NCBI RefSeq assembly: GCF_032051675.1
Contig: NZ_CP116968.1
Span: forward strand, 868,001 to 932,000
DNA: 64,000 nucleotides
Direction of reading: 5' to 3'
Origin: Candidatus Nitrospira neomarina
Lineage (GTDB): Bacteria; Nitrospirota; Nitrospiria; Nitrospirales; UBA8639
In this document: positions 27,779 through 38,093 of the stretch, one piece after another
Layout of the letters: the number at the start of each line of letters is the position of its first letter
Position numbering within the stretch: the stretch's first letter is position 1
The notes under the pieces: generated by a model
The model's input: the letters and a program-made list of their open reading frames with translations, nothing else
The model's database searches: none
Told to the model about the DNA's origin: nothing
Position numbers and translations under genes: made by a program

Positions 27779-29422
27779 TCAAGGAGTGGGTGGTTTGGTC
27801 AAATCATTATTCACCCCGTTATTGTCCGCGTTGACATCGATTCCCCCGGCTGATGGTGGTTTATCAAGATCGACATATTGGAACGTATCGAAGGGCTGAA
27901 TCTGTTCATCGGCGGGCAATTGGTTGCGGTTCCAGCCCCCGCCCAGCGCGCGAATGAGGGCCACGGAAGATTTCAGCAGATTAGCCTTAATTGCTACGGA
28001 GTCGATACGCGCCGCTAGCGTGTTGACCTCGGCGTAAATGAGCTCAAGACTGGAGGCGAGTCCGCCAAAATAGAGGCTAGAGGTCAGGTCTTGCGTTTTG
28101 AGATAGGCCCCGACGGCGGCGTCCTGCCGTTTGGCCGCAGTGGTGAGCTGGTTGGTCAGACTCAAATTGTTCTCGACTTCGCGAAAGGCGTTGAGCACCG
28201 TCGAACGGTATCGGTCCTCCGTCTCGCGATAAACCGACCAGGACTGCTGCAATTGGGCGCGGCGAAATCCACCCTGGAAAAGCGGGAGCTCAATGGCGGA
28301 CCCGTAGGACCAGAAACTATTGGCAAGCTTGATCAAATCGAAGCCGGTATCTTCGAACCCCCCTCCGGCCCGGAACGTCACATTAGGATAAAAGGCTGCG
28401 CGAGCGATGCCGATGGCACGATTGGCCTGGGCCATCCGTCGCTCCATCGCTGCGATGTCGGGGCGACGCTCCAATAAGGTTGATGGAATGGTCTGGGGCA
28501 CCTCGAAATTTTCCACACGGAGGTCGGCGACCGGTTCGATCGTGAAACTGGCCGGTGCCCGATTGAGGAGGATGGCAATCGCCTGTTCAGTCACCTGGCG
28601 TTGGCCTCGAATTTCGGCCTCCTTCGTCTCAGTGCTGAACAACAGAGATTCCACGCGGGCAATGTCCAGCATGGACGCGATCCCGACCGTAAACTGCTCA
28701 TTAATCAAATTGAGTGAACCTCTATAGAGGTCGATTGATTGGGTATAAATCGCCAGTTGCGCGTCGAGGCCACGAAGGGTGAAATAGTTCGCCGCAATTT
28801 CCGCCTGCAAACTGAGGCGTGCAAGCCCATATTCAGCCGCACGCTCTTCGGCCCGGTACATCTCTACACGCGTGGCGTTGCGAATTGCCGACCAGAAATC
28901 CGGCTCCCATGATGCAATCCCTCCGACGGAAACCGTCGAGGCCGTATCCGAAATATCAGGATCGCGAAACAGACGATTTTCTGATTGTCTGTTGTCGGAG
29001 GCGCCGAACCCCAGACCGGCATGTGGGATACGCCGTGAACGGGCTTTCATCATCATATCGCGGGCCTGGACAAAGCGCTCAGCAGCCGCTTGGAGATCCG
29101 GATTAGCACCCATAGCCTGTTCTTCAAGGTTGTTCAATACCGGATCGTTATAGAGTGTCCACCAATCTTGTCGTAATTCACCATCCGAGGGTTTCGCTTC
29201 GACGAAGGGACTGGAACCGTGCCATGAAACGGGGACGACGAATTCGGCCGGTTGATAATCCGGCGCGAGATCCACGTGTGGCAAACATGCCGATACATGA
29301 AGGGCAATCATCAACACACTGCTACGCCATACCCAAGTCAACAACCTACATGGCATCTCTGTTGGTGGTCGCAAACCTTCCTTTAACATGTTTCGACGGC
29401 CATTATTTTGATGATTGGTCAT
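27779..29422 (-). CDS. RND outer-membrane factor (TolC/NodT family), system 1
   Basis: 547-aa outer-membrane lipoprotein channel. The N-terminal signal has a lipobox ending VSAC (Cys46). Two outer-membrane-efflux repeats follow (~90-275 and ~300-490), with NPDLQAAAERFVQARDMMM, LLERRPDIAAMERRMAQANR and STVLNAFREVENNL. Its start overlaps the end of the membrane fusion protein gene by 20 nt; an internal ATG at 29389 is the alternative. Closely related to the 35179 gene, sharing the unusual tail GIDVNADNNGVNNDLTKP. Confidence 0.9.
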   Translation of the reverse strand: MTNHQNNGRRNMLKEGLRPPTEMPCRLLTWVWRSSVLMIALHVSACLPHVDLAPDYQPAEFVVPVSWHGSSPFVEAKPSDGELRQDWWTLYNDPVLNNLEEQAMGANPDLQAAAERFVQARDMMMKARSRRIPHAGLGFGASDNRQSENRLFRDPDISDTASTVSVGGIASWEPDFWSAIRNATRVEMYRAEERAAEYGLARLSLQAEIAANYFTLRGLDAQLAIYTQSIDLYRGSLNLINEQFTVGIASMLDIARVESLLFSTETKEAEIRGQRQVTEQAIAILLNRAPASFTIEPVADLRVENFEVPQTIPSTLLERRPDIAAMERRMAQANRAIGIARAAFYPNVTFRAGGGFEDTGFDLIKLANSFWSYGSAIELPLFQGGFRRAQLQQSWSVYRETEDRYRSTVLNAFREVENNLSLTNQLTTAAKRQDAAVGAYLKTQDLTSSLYFGGLASSLELIYAEVNTLAARIDSVAIKANLLKSSVALIRALGGGWNRNQLPADEQIQPFDTFQYVDLDKPPSAGGIDVNADNNGVNNDLTKPPTP

Positions 29423-30683
29423 TTGCTATAGGTGCGTCGGTTTGGTCCTTTGCCACAGGTGTATCGGCCTGGCCCGATGATATTGATGCGTCAATCTGGG
29501 CTTTGGGCATCGGTGCGTCGGTGTTAAGACGATTATATCCCGGCGCTGGGGTGACGATGCGGACCTGGTCGTTTTCGAGCAATGCCGCGCTGGGATTATT
29601 CACAATGCGGTCGGTAGGGGTAATTCCCTCTGTGACCTCGACCGTGGCGTCAAGAATTTTCCCCACGGTGATCGATTTAAAATGAACGCGATCGTCATCC
29701 GTCAGCACGGCGACTTCGGTGCCGTTTTCCTGGAAGACCATCGCGCTGGTTGGAATCGTGAGAAAATCCGAATTCACCGACGTTGTGAGTTGTACTTTGG
29801 CGAAGGAACCGGGCCAGAGGGCCCTATCCTCGTTGTCCAGCACGAATTCGGTAACCGCGGTGCGCGTGCTCACATCGAATGCACTCGCGACGGTGAGGAA
29901 TTTTGCCGTGAAACGACGACTGGGCAATTGCGGCACGGTTACCTCAGCCGTCAGACCCGGCTTGAGAAAGGCCCCGAAAGATTCCGGAACCGAGACAAAG
30001 AGGCGCATTTTGCTGACGACAGCCACAGTAAAAAGGTTGCTGATGGCATTTGGATCACTGATCGTGCCTTCTTTGTTGACATAGTCACCGACATTGATAT
30101 TGCGGTCGATGACCACACCATCGAAGGGCGCCACGATCGTTTTGAAGCGAATCAGCGCCTCGAAATTCCTGACTTGCTGTTCCGCCGCGTTGACCTTTGC
30201 CGCTTGGGCCTTGGCCTCTGCCACCTTCACGGAAATCGATTGAGCGGAGACCGCATGTTTTTCGCGGAGTGCTAGATAGCGCTTGGCCGTCAATTGGGCA
30301 AGACCATATAGAGCGCGCTCGGACGCCAGATCCGCCTTGGCCTGCCGATATTGAGCGTCGAGAGTCGGCACGTTGATTGTGGCGAGAATATCGCCCTTCT
30401 TCACCTTCGCTCCGTAATCCGTGTACCACATTTTCACATAGCCCGAGACCTGGGCATAGATCGGTGCCTCATACCAACCCCGGAAATTGCCTGGGAGAGT
30501 AATGGTCTCGGTAGGCGGTAGCGGTTTGGGATTGATGATGGAAACAGTGGGGATAGCCCCGGCAAGTGTCTCCTCGCGTAGTGTTGCGGCGCCGCTGTTG
30601 TGTGCGTAAATTCGATAGCCCATGTATAGAATACAAAGTAGGATCACGAAGATCGCAAGGCCTTTTCCACGTAGGACCTTCAT
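29403..30683 (-). CDS. RND membrane fusion protein, system 1
   Basis: Periplasmic adaptor linking the RND pump to the outer-membrane channel. ATG 30683 is chosen: it lies one base after the permease stop with AGGGG just upstream, implying translational coupling. 426 aa. N-terminal transmembrane anchor (~8-25); lipoyl/barrel-sandwich halves around APIYAQVSGYVKMWYTDYG and TIVAPFDGVVIDRNINVGDYV; a helical hairpin between them (~110-170); then beta-barrel and membrane-proximal domains (~200-370). The tail is a Asp/Ala/Pro-rich low-complexity stretch. Confidence 0.93.
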   Translation of the reverse strand: MKVLRGKGLAIFVILLCILYMGYRIYAHNSGAATLREETLAGAIPTVSIINPKPLPPTETITLPGNFRGWYEAPIYAQVSGYVKMWYTDYGAKVKKGDILATINVPTLDAQYRQAKADLASERALYGLAQLTAKRYLALREKHAVSAQSISVKVAEAKAQAAKVNAAEQQVRNFEALIRFKTIVAPFDGVVIDRNINVGDYVNKEGTISDPNAISNLFTVAVVSKMRLFVSVPESFGAFLKPGLTAEVTVPQLPSRRFTAKFLTVASAFDVSTRTAVTEFVLDNEDRALWPGSFAKVQLTTSVNSDFLTIPTSAMVFQENGTEVAVLTDDDRVHFKSITVGKILDATVEVTEGITPTDRIVNNPSAALLENDQVRIVTPAPGYNRLNTDAPMPKAQIDASISSGQADTPVAKDQTDAPIANDQSSK

Positions 30684-30684
30684 A

Positions 30685-33600
30685 TTACCCCTGATTCGTT
30701 TGGCGAGTCGCTCGCCTGTTGTAAATGATGGCATAGACGCAGGGCACGAAAAACAGGGTAAACAACGTCGCGACCATCAGTCCGCCGATGACCGCGCGAC
30801 CCAAAGGCGCATTCGGTGAGTTGCCCATCGACATCGGCAGCATCCCGATAATCATGGCCGAAGCCGTCATGAGTACCGGGCGAATTCTGGCTTTCCCGGC
30901 TTCGACAGCAGCGAGGAGTGCGTCACCGTGCATTTCAAGGCGTTCACGGGCGTAGGAGACAATAAGAATTGAATTGGCGGTTGCCGTGCCCATCGTCATA
31001 ATGGCACCCGTTAACGCCGGCACGGAAATATTGGTATGTGTCAGGAACAATGCCCAGGCAATACCCGCCAACGCACCGGGTAATGCCGTAATGATGATAA
31101 AGGGATCAAGCCAGGATTGGAAGTTCACGACAATCAGAAGATACACCAACACGACGGCAAAGAGGAGACCGACAATCAATTCGACATATGCCTCGTACAT
31201 GGTTTCGGCCTGCCCATGGATTTCGAGTGCCGCACTGCGTGGCAACTCGTCCTCCAGGCTTTTGGCAACCTTCTCGACATCCGCCAGAACGCCTCCGAGG
31301 TCACGCCCTTCGGCAGACACATAGATATTGAATAGCGGCATGATGTTCGCGTGCGAGATCAGGCCCGGCGTTCCGATCATTGAATGTGTGGTCACATTCC
31401 CAAGTAGCTGTACGTTATCTTTCGAGGAGTCGAGATTGTTTTGATCGACAGGGACCGTCATGAGATTTTTAATGCTCGTGAGCTGCGGTTGGGGCGTATA
31501 GATGTTAATCTGATAGGAAATGCCGGTTTTGTGATTGAGCCAATATTGCTGGTCGATCTGTTGGCTGCCAGAGGTGGACAACAGCAGATTGTCGGCAATT
31601 TCCCCTTCGCTCAGGTTTGTGCCGAGACCGAACGTGCGTTGACCTTCGACGAAAAGTGTCGGCGTGCGCATCGTCTGCTGTATCGTCACGTCGCTGGCCC
31701 CAGGAATCTTGCGCAGCTCCCCTGCCAGTTTTCGTGCGAATTCATAGTTGGCGTACATCTCCATACCGTTAATCTGCACATCGATCGGCGCAGGCGAGCC
31801 AAAATTGAGAATTTTGGCGGTCAGGTCAGCCGGTTGGAACGTGAATTCGGTACCAGGATACCGCTCCCTCAGGCCTTTGCGAAGAATTTGCCGATACTCC
31901 CAAACCGGTGACTTTTCATTCTTCAAGTCGATGGTGAGGTCGCAATCCTGCGACCCGATCGTCGGCGTCGGAATAAAGGCGAGGTTATGTGGTCCGACCG
32001 GCAGCCCGCAATTGCTGACGACGCCTTCGACCTGCCCGGGAAGCAATCGTGCGATGTCTTTCGAAACGAGGGAGGCGACGCGAGCTGAGACCTCTATACG
32101 CGTGCCGAGTGGTGCCCGCATATGCATCTGCATGGTTCCAGACTTGACCTCGGGGAAGAAGTCCCGTCCGTTAAAGAAAAACAGGCTGAGAGAAGCAAGT
32201 GCTAGCGCAAGAGCGATGACGACGAACGTGCGTCGATGGGCGATAGCATGTTCGAGGCGGGCATTGTAACGCTCACGAAATCGATCGAAACTGCGTTCGA
32301 AACTCTGCTGGAAGCGGACGAAGAAGTTCTGAGGTTTTTCCGGTTCGCTCCCTCTACCGTCTTCAGGGGACTGCGATTCGTGGTGATTCGCGAGGATAAA
32401 TTTCGCCATGGTCGGCACCAGTGTGCGCGACAAGATGAAAGATGAGAGCATGGCGAAAATGATTGCCTTGGCCATGGGTGCGAAGAGCCAGCCGGATACG
32501 CCGCTGAGCTCGAAGAGCGGGAGCCAGACGATGGCGATGCTTAACGTGGCAACCAAGGTGGGGACGATGATCTGATTGGCGGCGTCGACGATGGCATCAT
32601 CGAGAGGCTTTCCCATGGCGAGATGCGTGTCGATGTTCTCAATCATCACCGTGGCGTCGTCAACGAGTATGCCGACGGCCAGCGCTAACCCACCTAGTGT
32701 CATAAGATTTAGCGACTCTCCGGTTAAGTTTAAGCAGATGAGTGCGGACAGGATGGAGAGCGGAATTGAGGTGGCGATGATAACGGTTGGTCGCCATGAT
32801 CCAAGCAACAACAAGACGATCAGGGCAACCAGGGCGGAAGCCGTTGCCATTTCTTTCACGACGTCCGCAATCGATTCCTTCACGAAGAGCGAGGCGTCGT
32901 TGAGAATTTTAACCTCCACGCCCTTGGGCACAATCTTTTCGATGCGCGGAATCGCCTTCTTGACCCCATCAACTACTTCCAGGGTCGAAGCCTCACCACT
33001 CTTCATGACGACGAGGGTGACGGCTTGTTTGCCTTCCACCAGCACGGCATTCGTTTGTGGCGGGCCGGCGAGGGTCACGTTGGCGACATCACGCATATAA
33101 ATGAAGGCGTTTCCGTCTCTCTTAATTGGAATATTGTTAAAATCTTCGACCTGCAGCGGCATCGCATTTGTCTGGACCATCCAGTCGGTAGTTTTGATCT
33201 TTTGGTCGCCTGCCGGGAGCACTTTGTTCTGCCTATCGAAAGCATGGAAAATATCTGCCGGGGTGAGGTGACGGGCGAGTAATTTCTGTTGATCGAGCGA
33301 GACCAGGAGCTGTTTCGGTTGTCCCCCGTATGGATGCGGCAGGATCGCCCCGGGAATGGTCACGAGCAGGGGACGAATTTGGGTAAAGGCAAGGTTATAG
33401 AGCTCTGCGGGCGTCAAGGTGTCGGAGGTGACTTGCAGCATGGCCACCGGCACTGAGGACGCTTCGAGACGCATGATCATGGGGGGAGAAATATCCGGGG
33501 GCAGCGCTTTCACAACTGTCTGCGAAATCGCCGCAACCTCGGCTTCGGCACCGGCAAGGTTGACTCCCTCCTGGAGAAAGATATTGATAATACTGATGCC

Positions 33601-33864
33601 GAAATAGGATTTGCTATCGATCTTCTTGATGCCTTCCACCGTTGAGGTCAAGGCGCGTTCGAAGTAAAACGTGATACGCCCGGACACATCACTCGGTAGC
33701 AAGCCTGCATAGGACCAAACCACGGAGATGACGGGAATCCTGATATTCGGAAAGACATCGGTCGGTGTCTGAAGCACCGACTTCGTCCCGAATATCACGA
33801 TGAGAATGGCAAGAACAACGAAGGTTAAAGGCCTTCGCAACGCAATGAGAACAAGCTGATTCAT
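30685..33864 (-). CDS. RND efflux permease, system 1 (AcrB/MexF-like)
   Basis: Proton-driven inner-membrane pump. About 1059 aa from ATG 33864 (a TTG two codons upstream is less likely, because the paralogue also starts MNQ). Twelve transmembrane helices are expected: TM1 ~10-30, large periplasmic loop ~40-330, TM2-6 ~335-480, TM7 ~530, second loop ~560-855, TM8-12 ~860-1040. The TM4 relay motif LALAVGILVDDATVMIENI contains the paired Asp. It heads an operon with the fusion protein and outer-membrane factor. HAE-type or heavy-metal specificity cannot be set, though the TPTDVFPNIRIPV start looks HAE-like. Confidence 0.93.
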   Translation of the reverse strand: MNQLVLIALRRPLTFVVLAILIVIFGTKSVLQTPTDVFPNIRIPVISVVWSYAGLLPSDVSGRITFYFERALTSTVEGIKKIDSKSYFGISIINIFLQEGVNLAGAEAEVAAISQTVVKALPPDISPPMIMRLEASSVPVAMLQVTSDTLTPAELYNLAFTQIRPLLVTIPGAILPHPYGGQPKQLLVSLDQQKLLARHLTPADIFHAFDRQNKVLPAGDQKIKTTDWMVQTNAMPLQVEDFNNIPIKRDGNAFIYMRDVANVTLAGPPQTNAVLVEGKQAVTLVVMKSGEASTLEVVDGVKKAIPRIEKIVPKGVEVKILNDASLFVKESIADVVKEMATASALVALIVLLLLGSWRPTVIIATSIPLSILSALICLNLTGESLNLMTLGGLALAVGILVDDATVMIENIDTHLAMGKPLDDAIVDAANQIIVPTLVATLSIAIVWLPLFELSGVSGWLFAPMAKAIIFAMLSSFILSRTLVPTMAKFILANHHESQSPEDGRGSEPEKPQNFFVRFQQSFERSFDRFRERYNARLEHAIAHRRTFVVIALALALASLSLFFFNGRDFFPEVKSGTMQMHMRAPLGTRIEVSARVASLVSKDIARLLPGQVEGVVSNCGLPVGPHNLAFIPTPTIGSQDCDLTIDLKNEKSPVWEYRQILRKGLRERYPGTEFTFQPADLTAKILNFGSPAPIDVQINGMEMYANYEFARKLAGELRKIPGASDVTIQQTMRTPTLFVEGQRTFGLGTNLSEGEIADNLLLSTSGSQQIDQQYWLNHKTGISYQINIYTPQPQLTSIKNLMTVPVDQNNLDSSKDNVQLLGNVTTHSMIGTPGLISHANIMPLFNIYVSAEGRDLGGVLADVEKVAKSLEDELPRSAALEIHGQAETMYEAYVELIVGLLFAVVLVYLLIVVNFQSWLDPFIIITALPGALAGIAWALFLTHTNISVPALTGAIMTMGTATANSILIVSYARERLEMHGDALLAAVEAGKARIRPVLMTASAMIIGMLPMSMGNSPNAPLGRAVIGGLMVATLFTLFFVPCVYAIIYNRRATRQTNQG

Positions 33865-35178
33865 GCGCAATCTCTGTTAAATGCGGCTATAGGCGGGTTG
33901 AGGTTTTGTCATTTTGACACTGCGTACCTCATGAACCGTATTAGATACCTCCCTTGACTCAAGCATCTTTTCTGGCGAACAGCAGAACAATTACCAAATT
34001 GATTACCGAATAGCAAAACAATCCTCAGTTTGGATGCTCTCGATATCCGGGTCAGTAAGAGCAGGAGGTGCTCACCTGTATGGGTTCCATCTGTTCAATT
34101 GGAATGTTTTATACAGCAACATTTGGCAAATATTGAGTGCATTTTTAGCAAGGCGGGCATCACGCGGAATTTTCTAATCCCACACCCCCCCAAGTTGGGT
34201 AATTCGACAAAAAATCATGGAGAAATTGTCAGAAACGTGGGATTGAAGCAGTTTTTCTTTATGGGGTCACACGTATGTATTCTCCATTGTCATGGAACTT
34301 GCTTTGCCTAGTAAAAAAGGTAGGTTGATGTGGTTTTTCTGAATGTTTGAGGAAGTTGGGAAATCACAAAAGAAGCGACAGACTCTCAATGACGAGCGAC
34401 GGATCTTCGTCCTGGCAGCCTTTCTGCCTGTGCCTATTATTTGAATAACCGCTCCTCAGAATACATACGTCGATCCAGGTAGGACAGCCATGGTCTGAAG
34501 TTTTGAGAAGCGGACTTTAGTAGTGGGAAAGAATTGTTTATTTCATGCCGGGCAATCGCACCAAAAACTGTTGCTCAGATGTGCTTTGGAGCCCGTCTCA
34601 GCACGGGGTGACCGCTTGGCGTTCAAAATATTGGGCATGAGTAGGATTTTTCCCAATCCCTGGCCTTTCTCCTCTAGATTAATCCGCTGAATGGGAGAAA
34701 AAGAACTGACAACGATGATTCTATTCCAAGGTCCTTGCTGAATCCGTTGCTAGATTGGATGACAGCATAGAAAGAATACATCCTCCTCGGGAATGATCAG
34801 AGGGGCGTATAGGAATCGATTCATGAGCGGGATCTGCAAAACGATGGGTTCCGATTGTCGACCGCTTCACCCGTCCATGCAAAAAATATCGAACTCCGAC
34901 AAGTTCCAATGCGCAAACAATTCGAACATGGAGGTTGAGATTAGGAACGGAGGGTTAGACGGGTGCCATGAGAATCATGGTAAAATCAAAAATCTTTTGA
35001 GCCTTTGACTGATCATTTCCTATGAATATGGGGAGTAACGGCTCCAATGAGTATCTCGATGAGCAGGATTCCACCTGTTTGCAGGGTTGAGGATTGAAAT
35101 TTCGCTCGATTCCCCTATGTTTATCTGCTTCGATTAAACGGGCTCATTTTTGATTATTATTGCACAGTGAAGGATTCT
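33865..35178. other. Long intergenic region between the two RND operons
   Basis: About 1.3 kb. The first ~140 bases hold the promoter side of RND operon 1, including the element at 33991. The short ORFs at 34030-34311, 34721-34909 and 34793-35008 have no ribosome sites, no family features and unlike composition, so I do not call them. It may be remains of the duplication that made the two operons. Confidence 0.5.
33991..34002 (-). promoter_or_regulatory. Shared upstream element of RND operon 1
   Basis: TCAATTTGGTAA (minus-strand reading) lies 127 bp upstream of the permease start. The identical 12-mer is found 133 bp upstream of the second RND permease at 41402. Surroundings are only partly similar, so the element may be a conserved operator or promoter part. 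Confidence 0.4.
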
Positions 35179-36813
35179 TCAAGGAACGGACGGTTTGGTC
35201 AAATCATTATTCACTCCATTATTGACCGCATTCACATCGATGCCTCCGGCAGGTGGTGGTTTGTCGAGATCAACATATTGGAACGTATCGAATGGTTGGA
35301 TCTCTTCGTCGGCGGGCAATTGGTTGCGGTTCCAGCCTCCGCCGAGGGCGCGGACGAGCGCAACCGAAGCTCTCAGCAGTTCAGCTTTGATAGCCACCAA
35401 GTCGATACGCGCCTCGAGTGTACCGACCTGCGCATAGATAAGTTCAAGACTAGAAGCCAGCCCTCCCTTATAGAGTTCCGTCGTCAGATTTTGCGTCTTG
35501 AGTGTGGCTCCGACTGCGGCACTCTGCCGATTGGTTGCCAGGGTCAGCCGGTTGGTCAGGCTCAAATTGTTTTCGACTTCGCGAAAGGCGTTCAGCACGG
35601 TTGCACGGTAGCGATCTTCCGTTTCGCGATAGGCCGACCAGGCCTGCTGCAATTGGGCGCGGCGATATCCACCCTGGAAAAGCGGCAGCGAAACAGTGGA
35701 CCCGTAGGACCAAAAACTACTGGCGAGCTTGATCAAACTGAAACCGGTATCTTCGAACCCGCCGCCTGCCGAGAACCGCACATCGGGAAAAAAAGCGGCG
35801 CGGGCGATGCCGATGACGCGGTTCGCTTGTGCCATCTGACGTTCCATCCCGGCTATGTCGGGCCGCCTCTCCAGCAAGGTGGAAGGGATGGTTCTGGGAA
35901 TGGCAAAACTCTCTACCCGAAGGTCATCCACCGGCTCGATCGTGAAGCTGCTCGGCGCCCTGTTGACGAGAATGGCGATCGCCTGTTCCGTCACTTGGCG
36001 TTGGCCTTGAATCTGGGCTAATTTCGTCTCGGTACTGAACAGCAGAGATTCGACGCGGGCGACGTCGAGCGCCGATGCGATCGCGCCGGCGAACTGTGCA
36101 TTGACGAGGTTCAGCACGTTTCGATAGAGGTCGATCGATTGGGTATAGATCGCCGTCTGCGCGTCGTATCCGCGGAGTGTAAAATAGTTCGCCCCAATTT
36201 CCGCCTGCAGGCTGAGTCGCGCCAGGCCATAATCCGCGGCTCGCTCCTCGGCGCGGTAGAGTTCGGCCGCCGTGGCATTGCGAAGTGCGGACCAAAAATC
36301 GGGCTCCCATGATGCGAGACCCCCGGTAGAAATGGACACTTCCCGGTTGTCTTCGCCGAAGCCGCGAAACAGACTATTGTTGGATTGCCTATTATTCGAG
36401 GCGTCGAATCCCAGACCGGCGTGAGGCAGGTACTGTGATCGGGCCCTCATCATCATATCGCGAGCCTGAACGAATCGTTCGGCGGCGGCCTGCAGATCCG
36501 GATTGGCTGCCATGGCCTGTTCTTCAAGACGATTCAGAATTGGATCGTTAAAAAGTTTCCACCAATCCGGGCGTAATTCATCATCTGACGGCTTCGCTTC
36601 GACGAAGGGACTTGCCCCTTTCCATGAGGCCGGGACGACATATTGCGGCGGTTCATAGCTAGGCGCCAAATCGACGGCCGGGAACCAATTGCAAGCCGGT
36701 AGATGGAGTGTCAGCAGGAACAAGCCGTAGCGCCACGCACGGGGCAGAAAGATACGCCATACTTCCAGTTTCAGAGGTAAACGTTCCTCCATCACGGGTA
36801 TAGCGACTCTCAT
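35179..36813 (-). CDS. RND outer-membrane factor (TolC/NodT family), system 2
   Basis: 544-aa lipoprotein channel, a clear paralogue of the 27779 gene. The signal ends in a lipobox LPAC (Cys41). Two efflux repeats are visible, including LLERRPDIAGMERQMAQANR and VQARDMMMRARSQYLPHAG, and the same C-terminal tail (PPAGGIDVNAVNNGVNNDL). Its ATG overlaps the stop of the fusion protein gene (ATGA, 36810-36813). Confidence 0.92.
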   Translation of the reverse strand: MRVAIPVMEERLPLKLEVWRIFLPRAWRYGLFLLTLHLPACNWFPAVDLAPSYEPPQYVVPASWKGASPFVEAKPSDDELRPDWWKLFNDPILNRLEEQAMAANPDLQAAAERFVQARDMMMRARSQYLPHAGLGFDASNNRQSNNSLFRGFGEDNREVSISTGGLASWEPDFWSALRNATAAELYRAEERAADYGLARLSLQAEIGANYFTLRGYDAQTAIYTQSIDLYRNVLNLVNAQFAGAIASALDVARVESLLFSTETKLAQIQGQRQVTEQAIAILVNRAPSSFTIEPVDDLRVESFAIPRTIPSTLLERRPDIAGMERQMAQANRVIGIARAAFFPDVRFSAGGGFEDTGFSLIKLASSFWSYGSTVSLPLFQGGYRRAQLQQAWSAYRETEDRYRATVLNAFREVENNLSLTNRLTLATNRQSAAVGATLKTQNLTTELYKGGLASSLELIYAQVGTLEARIDLVAIKAELLRASVALVRALGGGWNRNQLPADEEIQPFDTFQYVDLDKPPPAGGIDVNAVNNGVNNDLTKPSVP

Positions 36814-38093
36814 GGTGAAATGTGTTCCTTTGATGTCGGTGACTCATTCGGCGTCGGTGCGCCTGTTGGCAGCGGTCCGCCGGTTGGCGCGGGCGCGTCG
36901 GTCGGTGCGGGTGCGTCGGTATTGGTAAGGTCATAACCGGGGGCCGGCGTCACGATGCGCACTGTGTCTCCTTCCAGCAATCCGGCGCTGGGGTTGTTCA
37001 CGATGCGGTCAGTGGTGGAAATTCCTTCGGCTATTTCGACGGCATTGTCGAGAAGTTTGCTCACAGTAATGTGGTTAAAGTGCACCCGGTCGTCCTCTGC
37101 CACCACCGCCACTTGCGTGCCGCGCTCCTGGAACACCAATGCGGTGGATGGAATCGTGAACACTTTCCGGTCAACCGGCGCTGTGAGGTGGACCTGGGCG
37201 TAGGAGCCCGGCCAGAGAGCCCTGTCCTCGTTTTCAATCGTGAAGACGGTAATTGCAGTACGTGTGCTGACGTCGAATCCACGGGCCACGGTCAGGAATT
37301 TGGCGGTGAAATGACGATCGGGCAATTGTGGGACTGTCACGTCGGCCGTGAGTCCTGGCTGGAGGAAGGGTCCGAACGACTCCGGCACGGAGACAAAGAG
37401 GCGCAGCAGACTCACGTCGGCCACCGTAAAGAGATTGCTGACCGAGCCGGGGGAACTGATCGTCCCCTCCTTATTGACGTAGTCGCCGACATTGATGTTG
37501 CGGACGGTTACCACCCCGTCATAGGGTGCGACAATGGTTTTGAAGCGAATGAGGGCCTCGAAGTTCCTGACGTTCTGCTCCGCTGCTCTGACCTTTGCCA
37601 ATTCAGCTTTCGCTTCCGCTACCTTCACTGAAATCGACTGCTCGGAGACCGCATGGTTTTTGCGTAGCGCAAGCCAGCGCTTGGCTGTGATTTCGGCGAG
37701 GGAATAGATGGCGCGCACCGACTCCAGATCCGCTTTGGCTTGGTGATATTGGGCGTCGAGAGCAGGCGCATTGATTTCGGCGAGGATATCGCCTTTTTTC
37801 ACTAGCGCACCGTAGTCCTTGTACCACATCTTCACATAGCCCGAGACCTGTGCGTAGATTGGAGCCTGAAACCAAGCCTCAACAGTGCCGGGGAGCGTAA
37901 TGGTTTCGGTCGGCGGTACCGGCTTGGCATTAATGACCGCCACGGTGGAGACGGCGTTTTCGTGCGTCTTCTTGCGCAGCAGAGAGGCGTCGCTTTTGCT
38001 CTCATAAACCCGATAGCCGAGGTAGAAGATAACCAGGAGGGCTACCGAGATGACCATGAATCTTCCACGAAAAATCTTACGCATGGTATGCAT
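36810..38093 (-). CDS. RND membrane fusion protein, system 2
   Basis: 427 aa with an N-terminal transmembrane anchor (~10-28), lipoyl halves around APIYAQVSGYVKMWYKDYG and TIVAPYDGVVTVRNINVGDYV, a helical hairpin, beta-barrel, and a Pro/Ala/Thr-rich tail with short repeats (TDAPAPTDAPAPTGGPLPTG). It overlaps the permease C-half gene by 17 nt at its start and the outer-membrane factor by four bases at its end. All parts of the operon are tightly packed. The start could also be the ATG three codons downstream. Confidence 0.92.
   Translation of the reverse strand: MHTMRKIFRGRFMVISVALLVIFYLGYRVYESKSDASLLRKKTHENAVSTVAVINAKPVPPTETITLPGTVEAWFQAPIYAQVSGYVKMWYKDYGALVKKGDILAEINAPALDAQYHQAKADLESVRAIYSLAEITAKRWLALRKNHAVSEQSISVKVAEAKAELAKVRAAEQNVRNFEALIRFKTIVAPYDGVVTVRNINVGDYVNKEGTISSPGSVSNLFTVADVSLLRLFVSVPESFGPFLQPGLTADVTVPQLPDRHFTAKFLTVARGFDVSTRTAITVFTIENEDRALWPGSYAQVHLTAPVDRKVFTIPSTALVFQERGTQVAVVAEDDRVHFNHITVSKLLDNAVEIAEGISTTDRIVNNPSAGLLEGDTVRIVTPAPGYDLTNTDAPAPTDAPAPTGGPLPTGAPTPNESPTSKEHISP

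Noticed and set aside
33865-35178. Short ORFs between the RND operons as genes or IS remnants
   Set aside because: No transposase motifs, terminal inverted repeats or ribosome sites were found.
35167-36021. 284-codon plus-strand ORF
   Set aside because: Antisense shadow of the second outer-membrane factor gene. Similar antisense ORFs occur opposite its paralogue, as expected from shared sequence.
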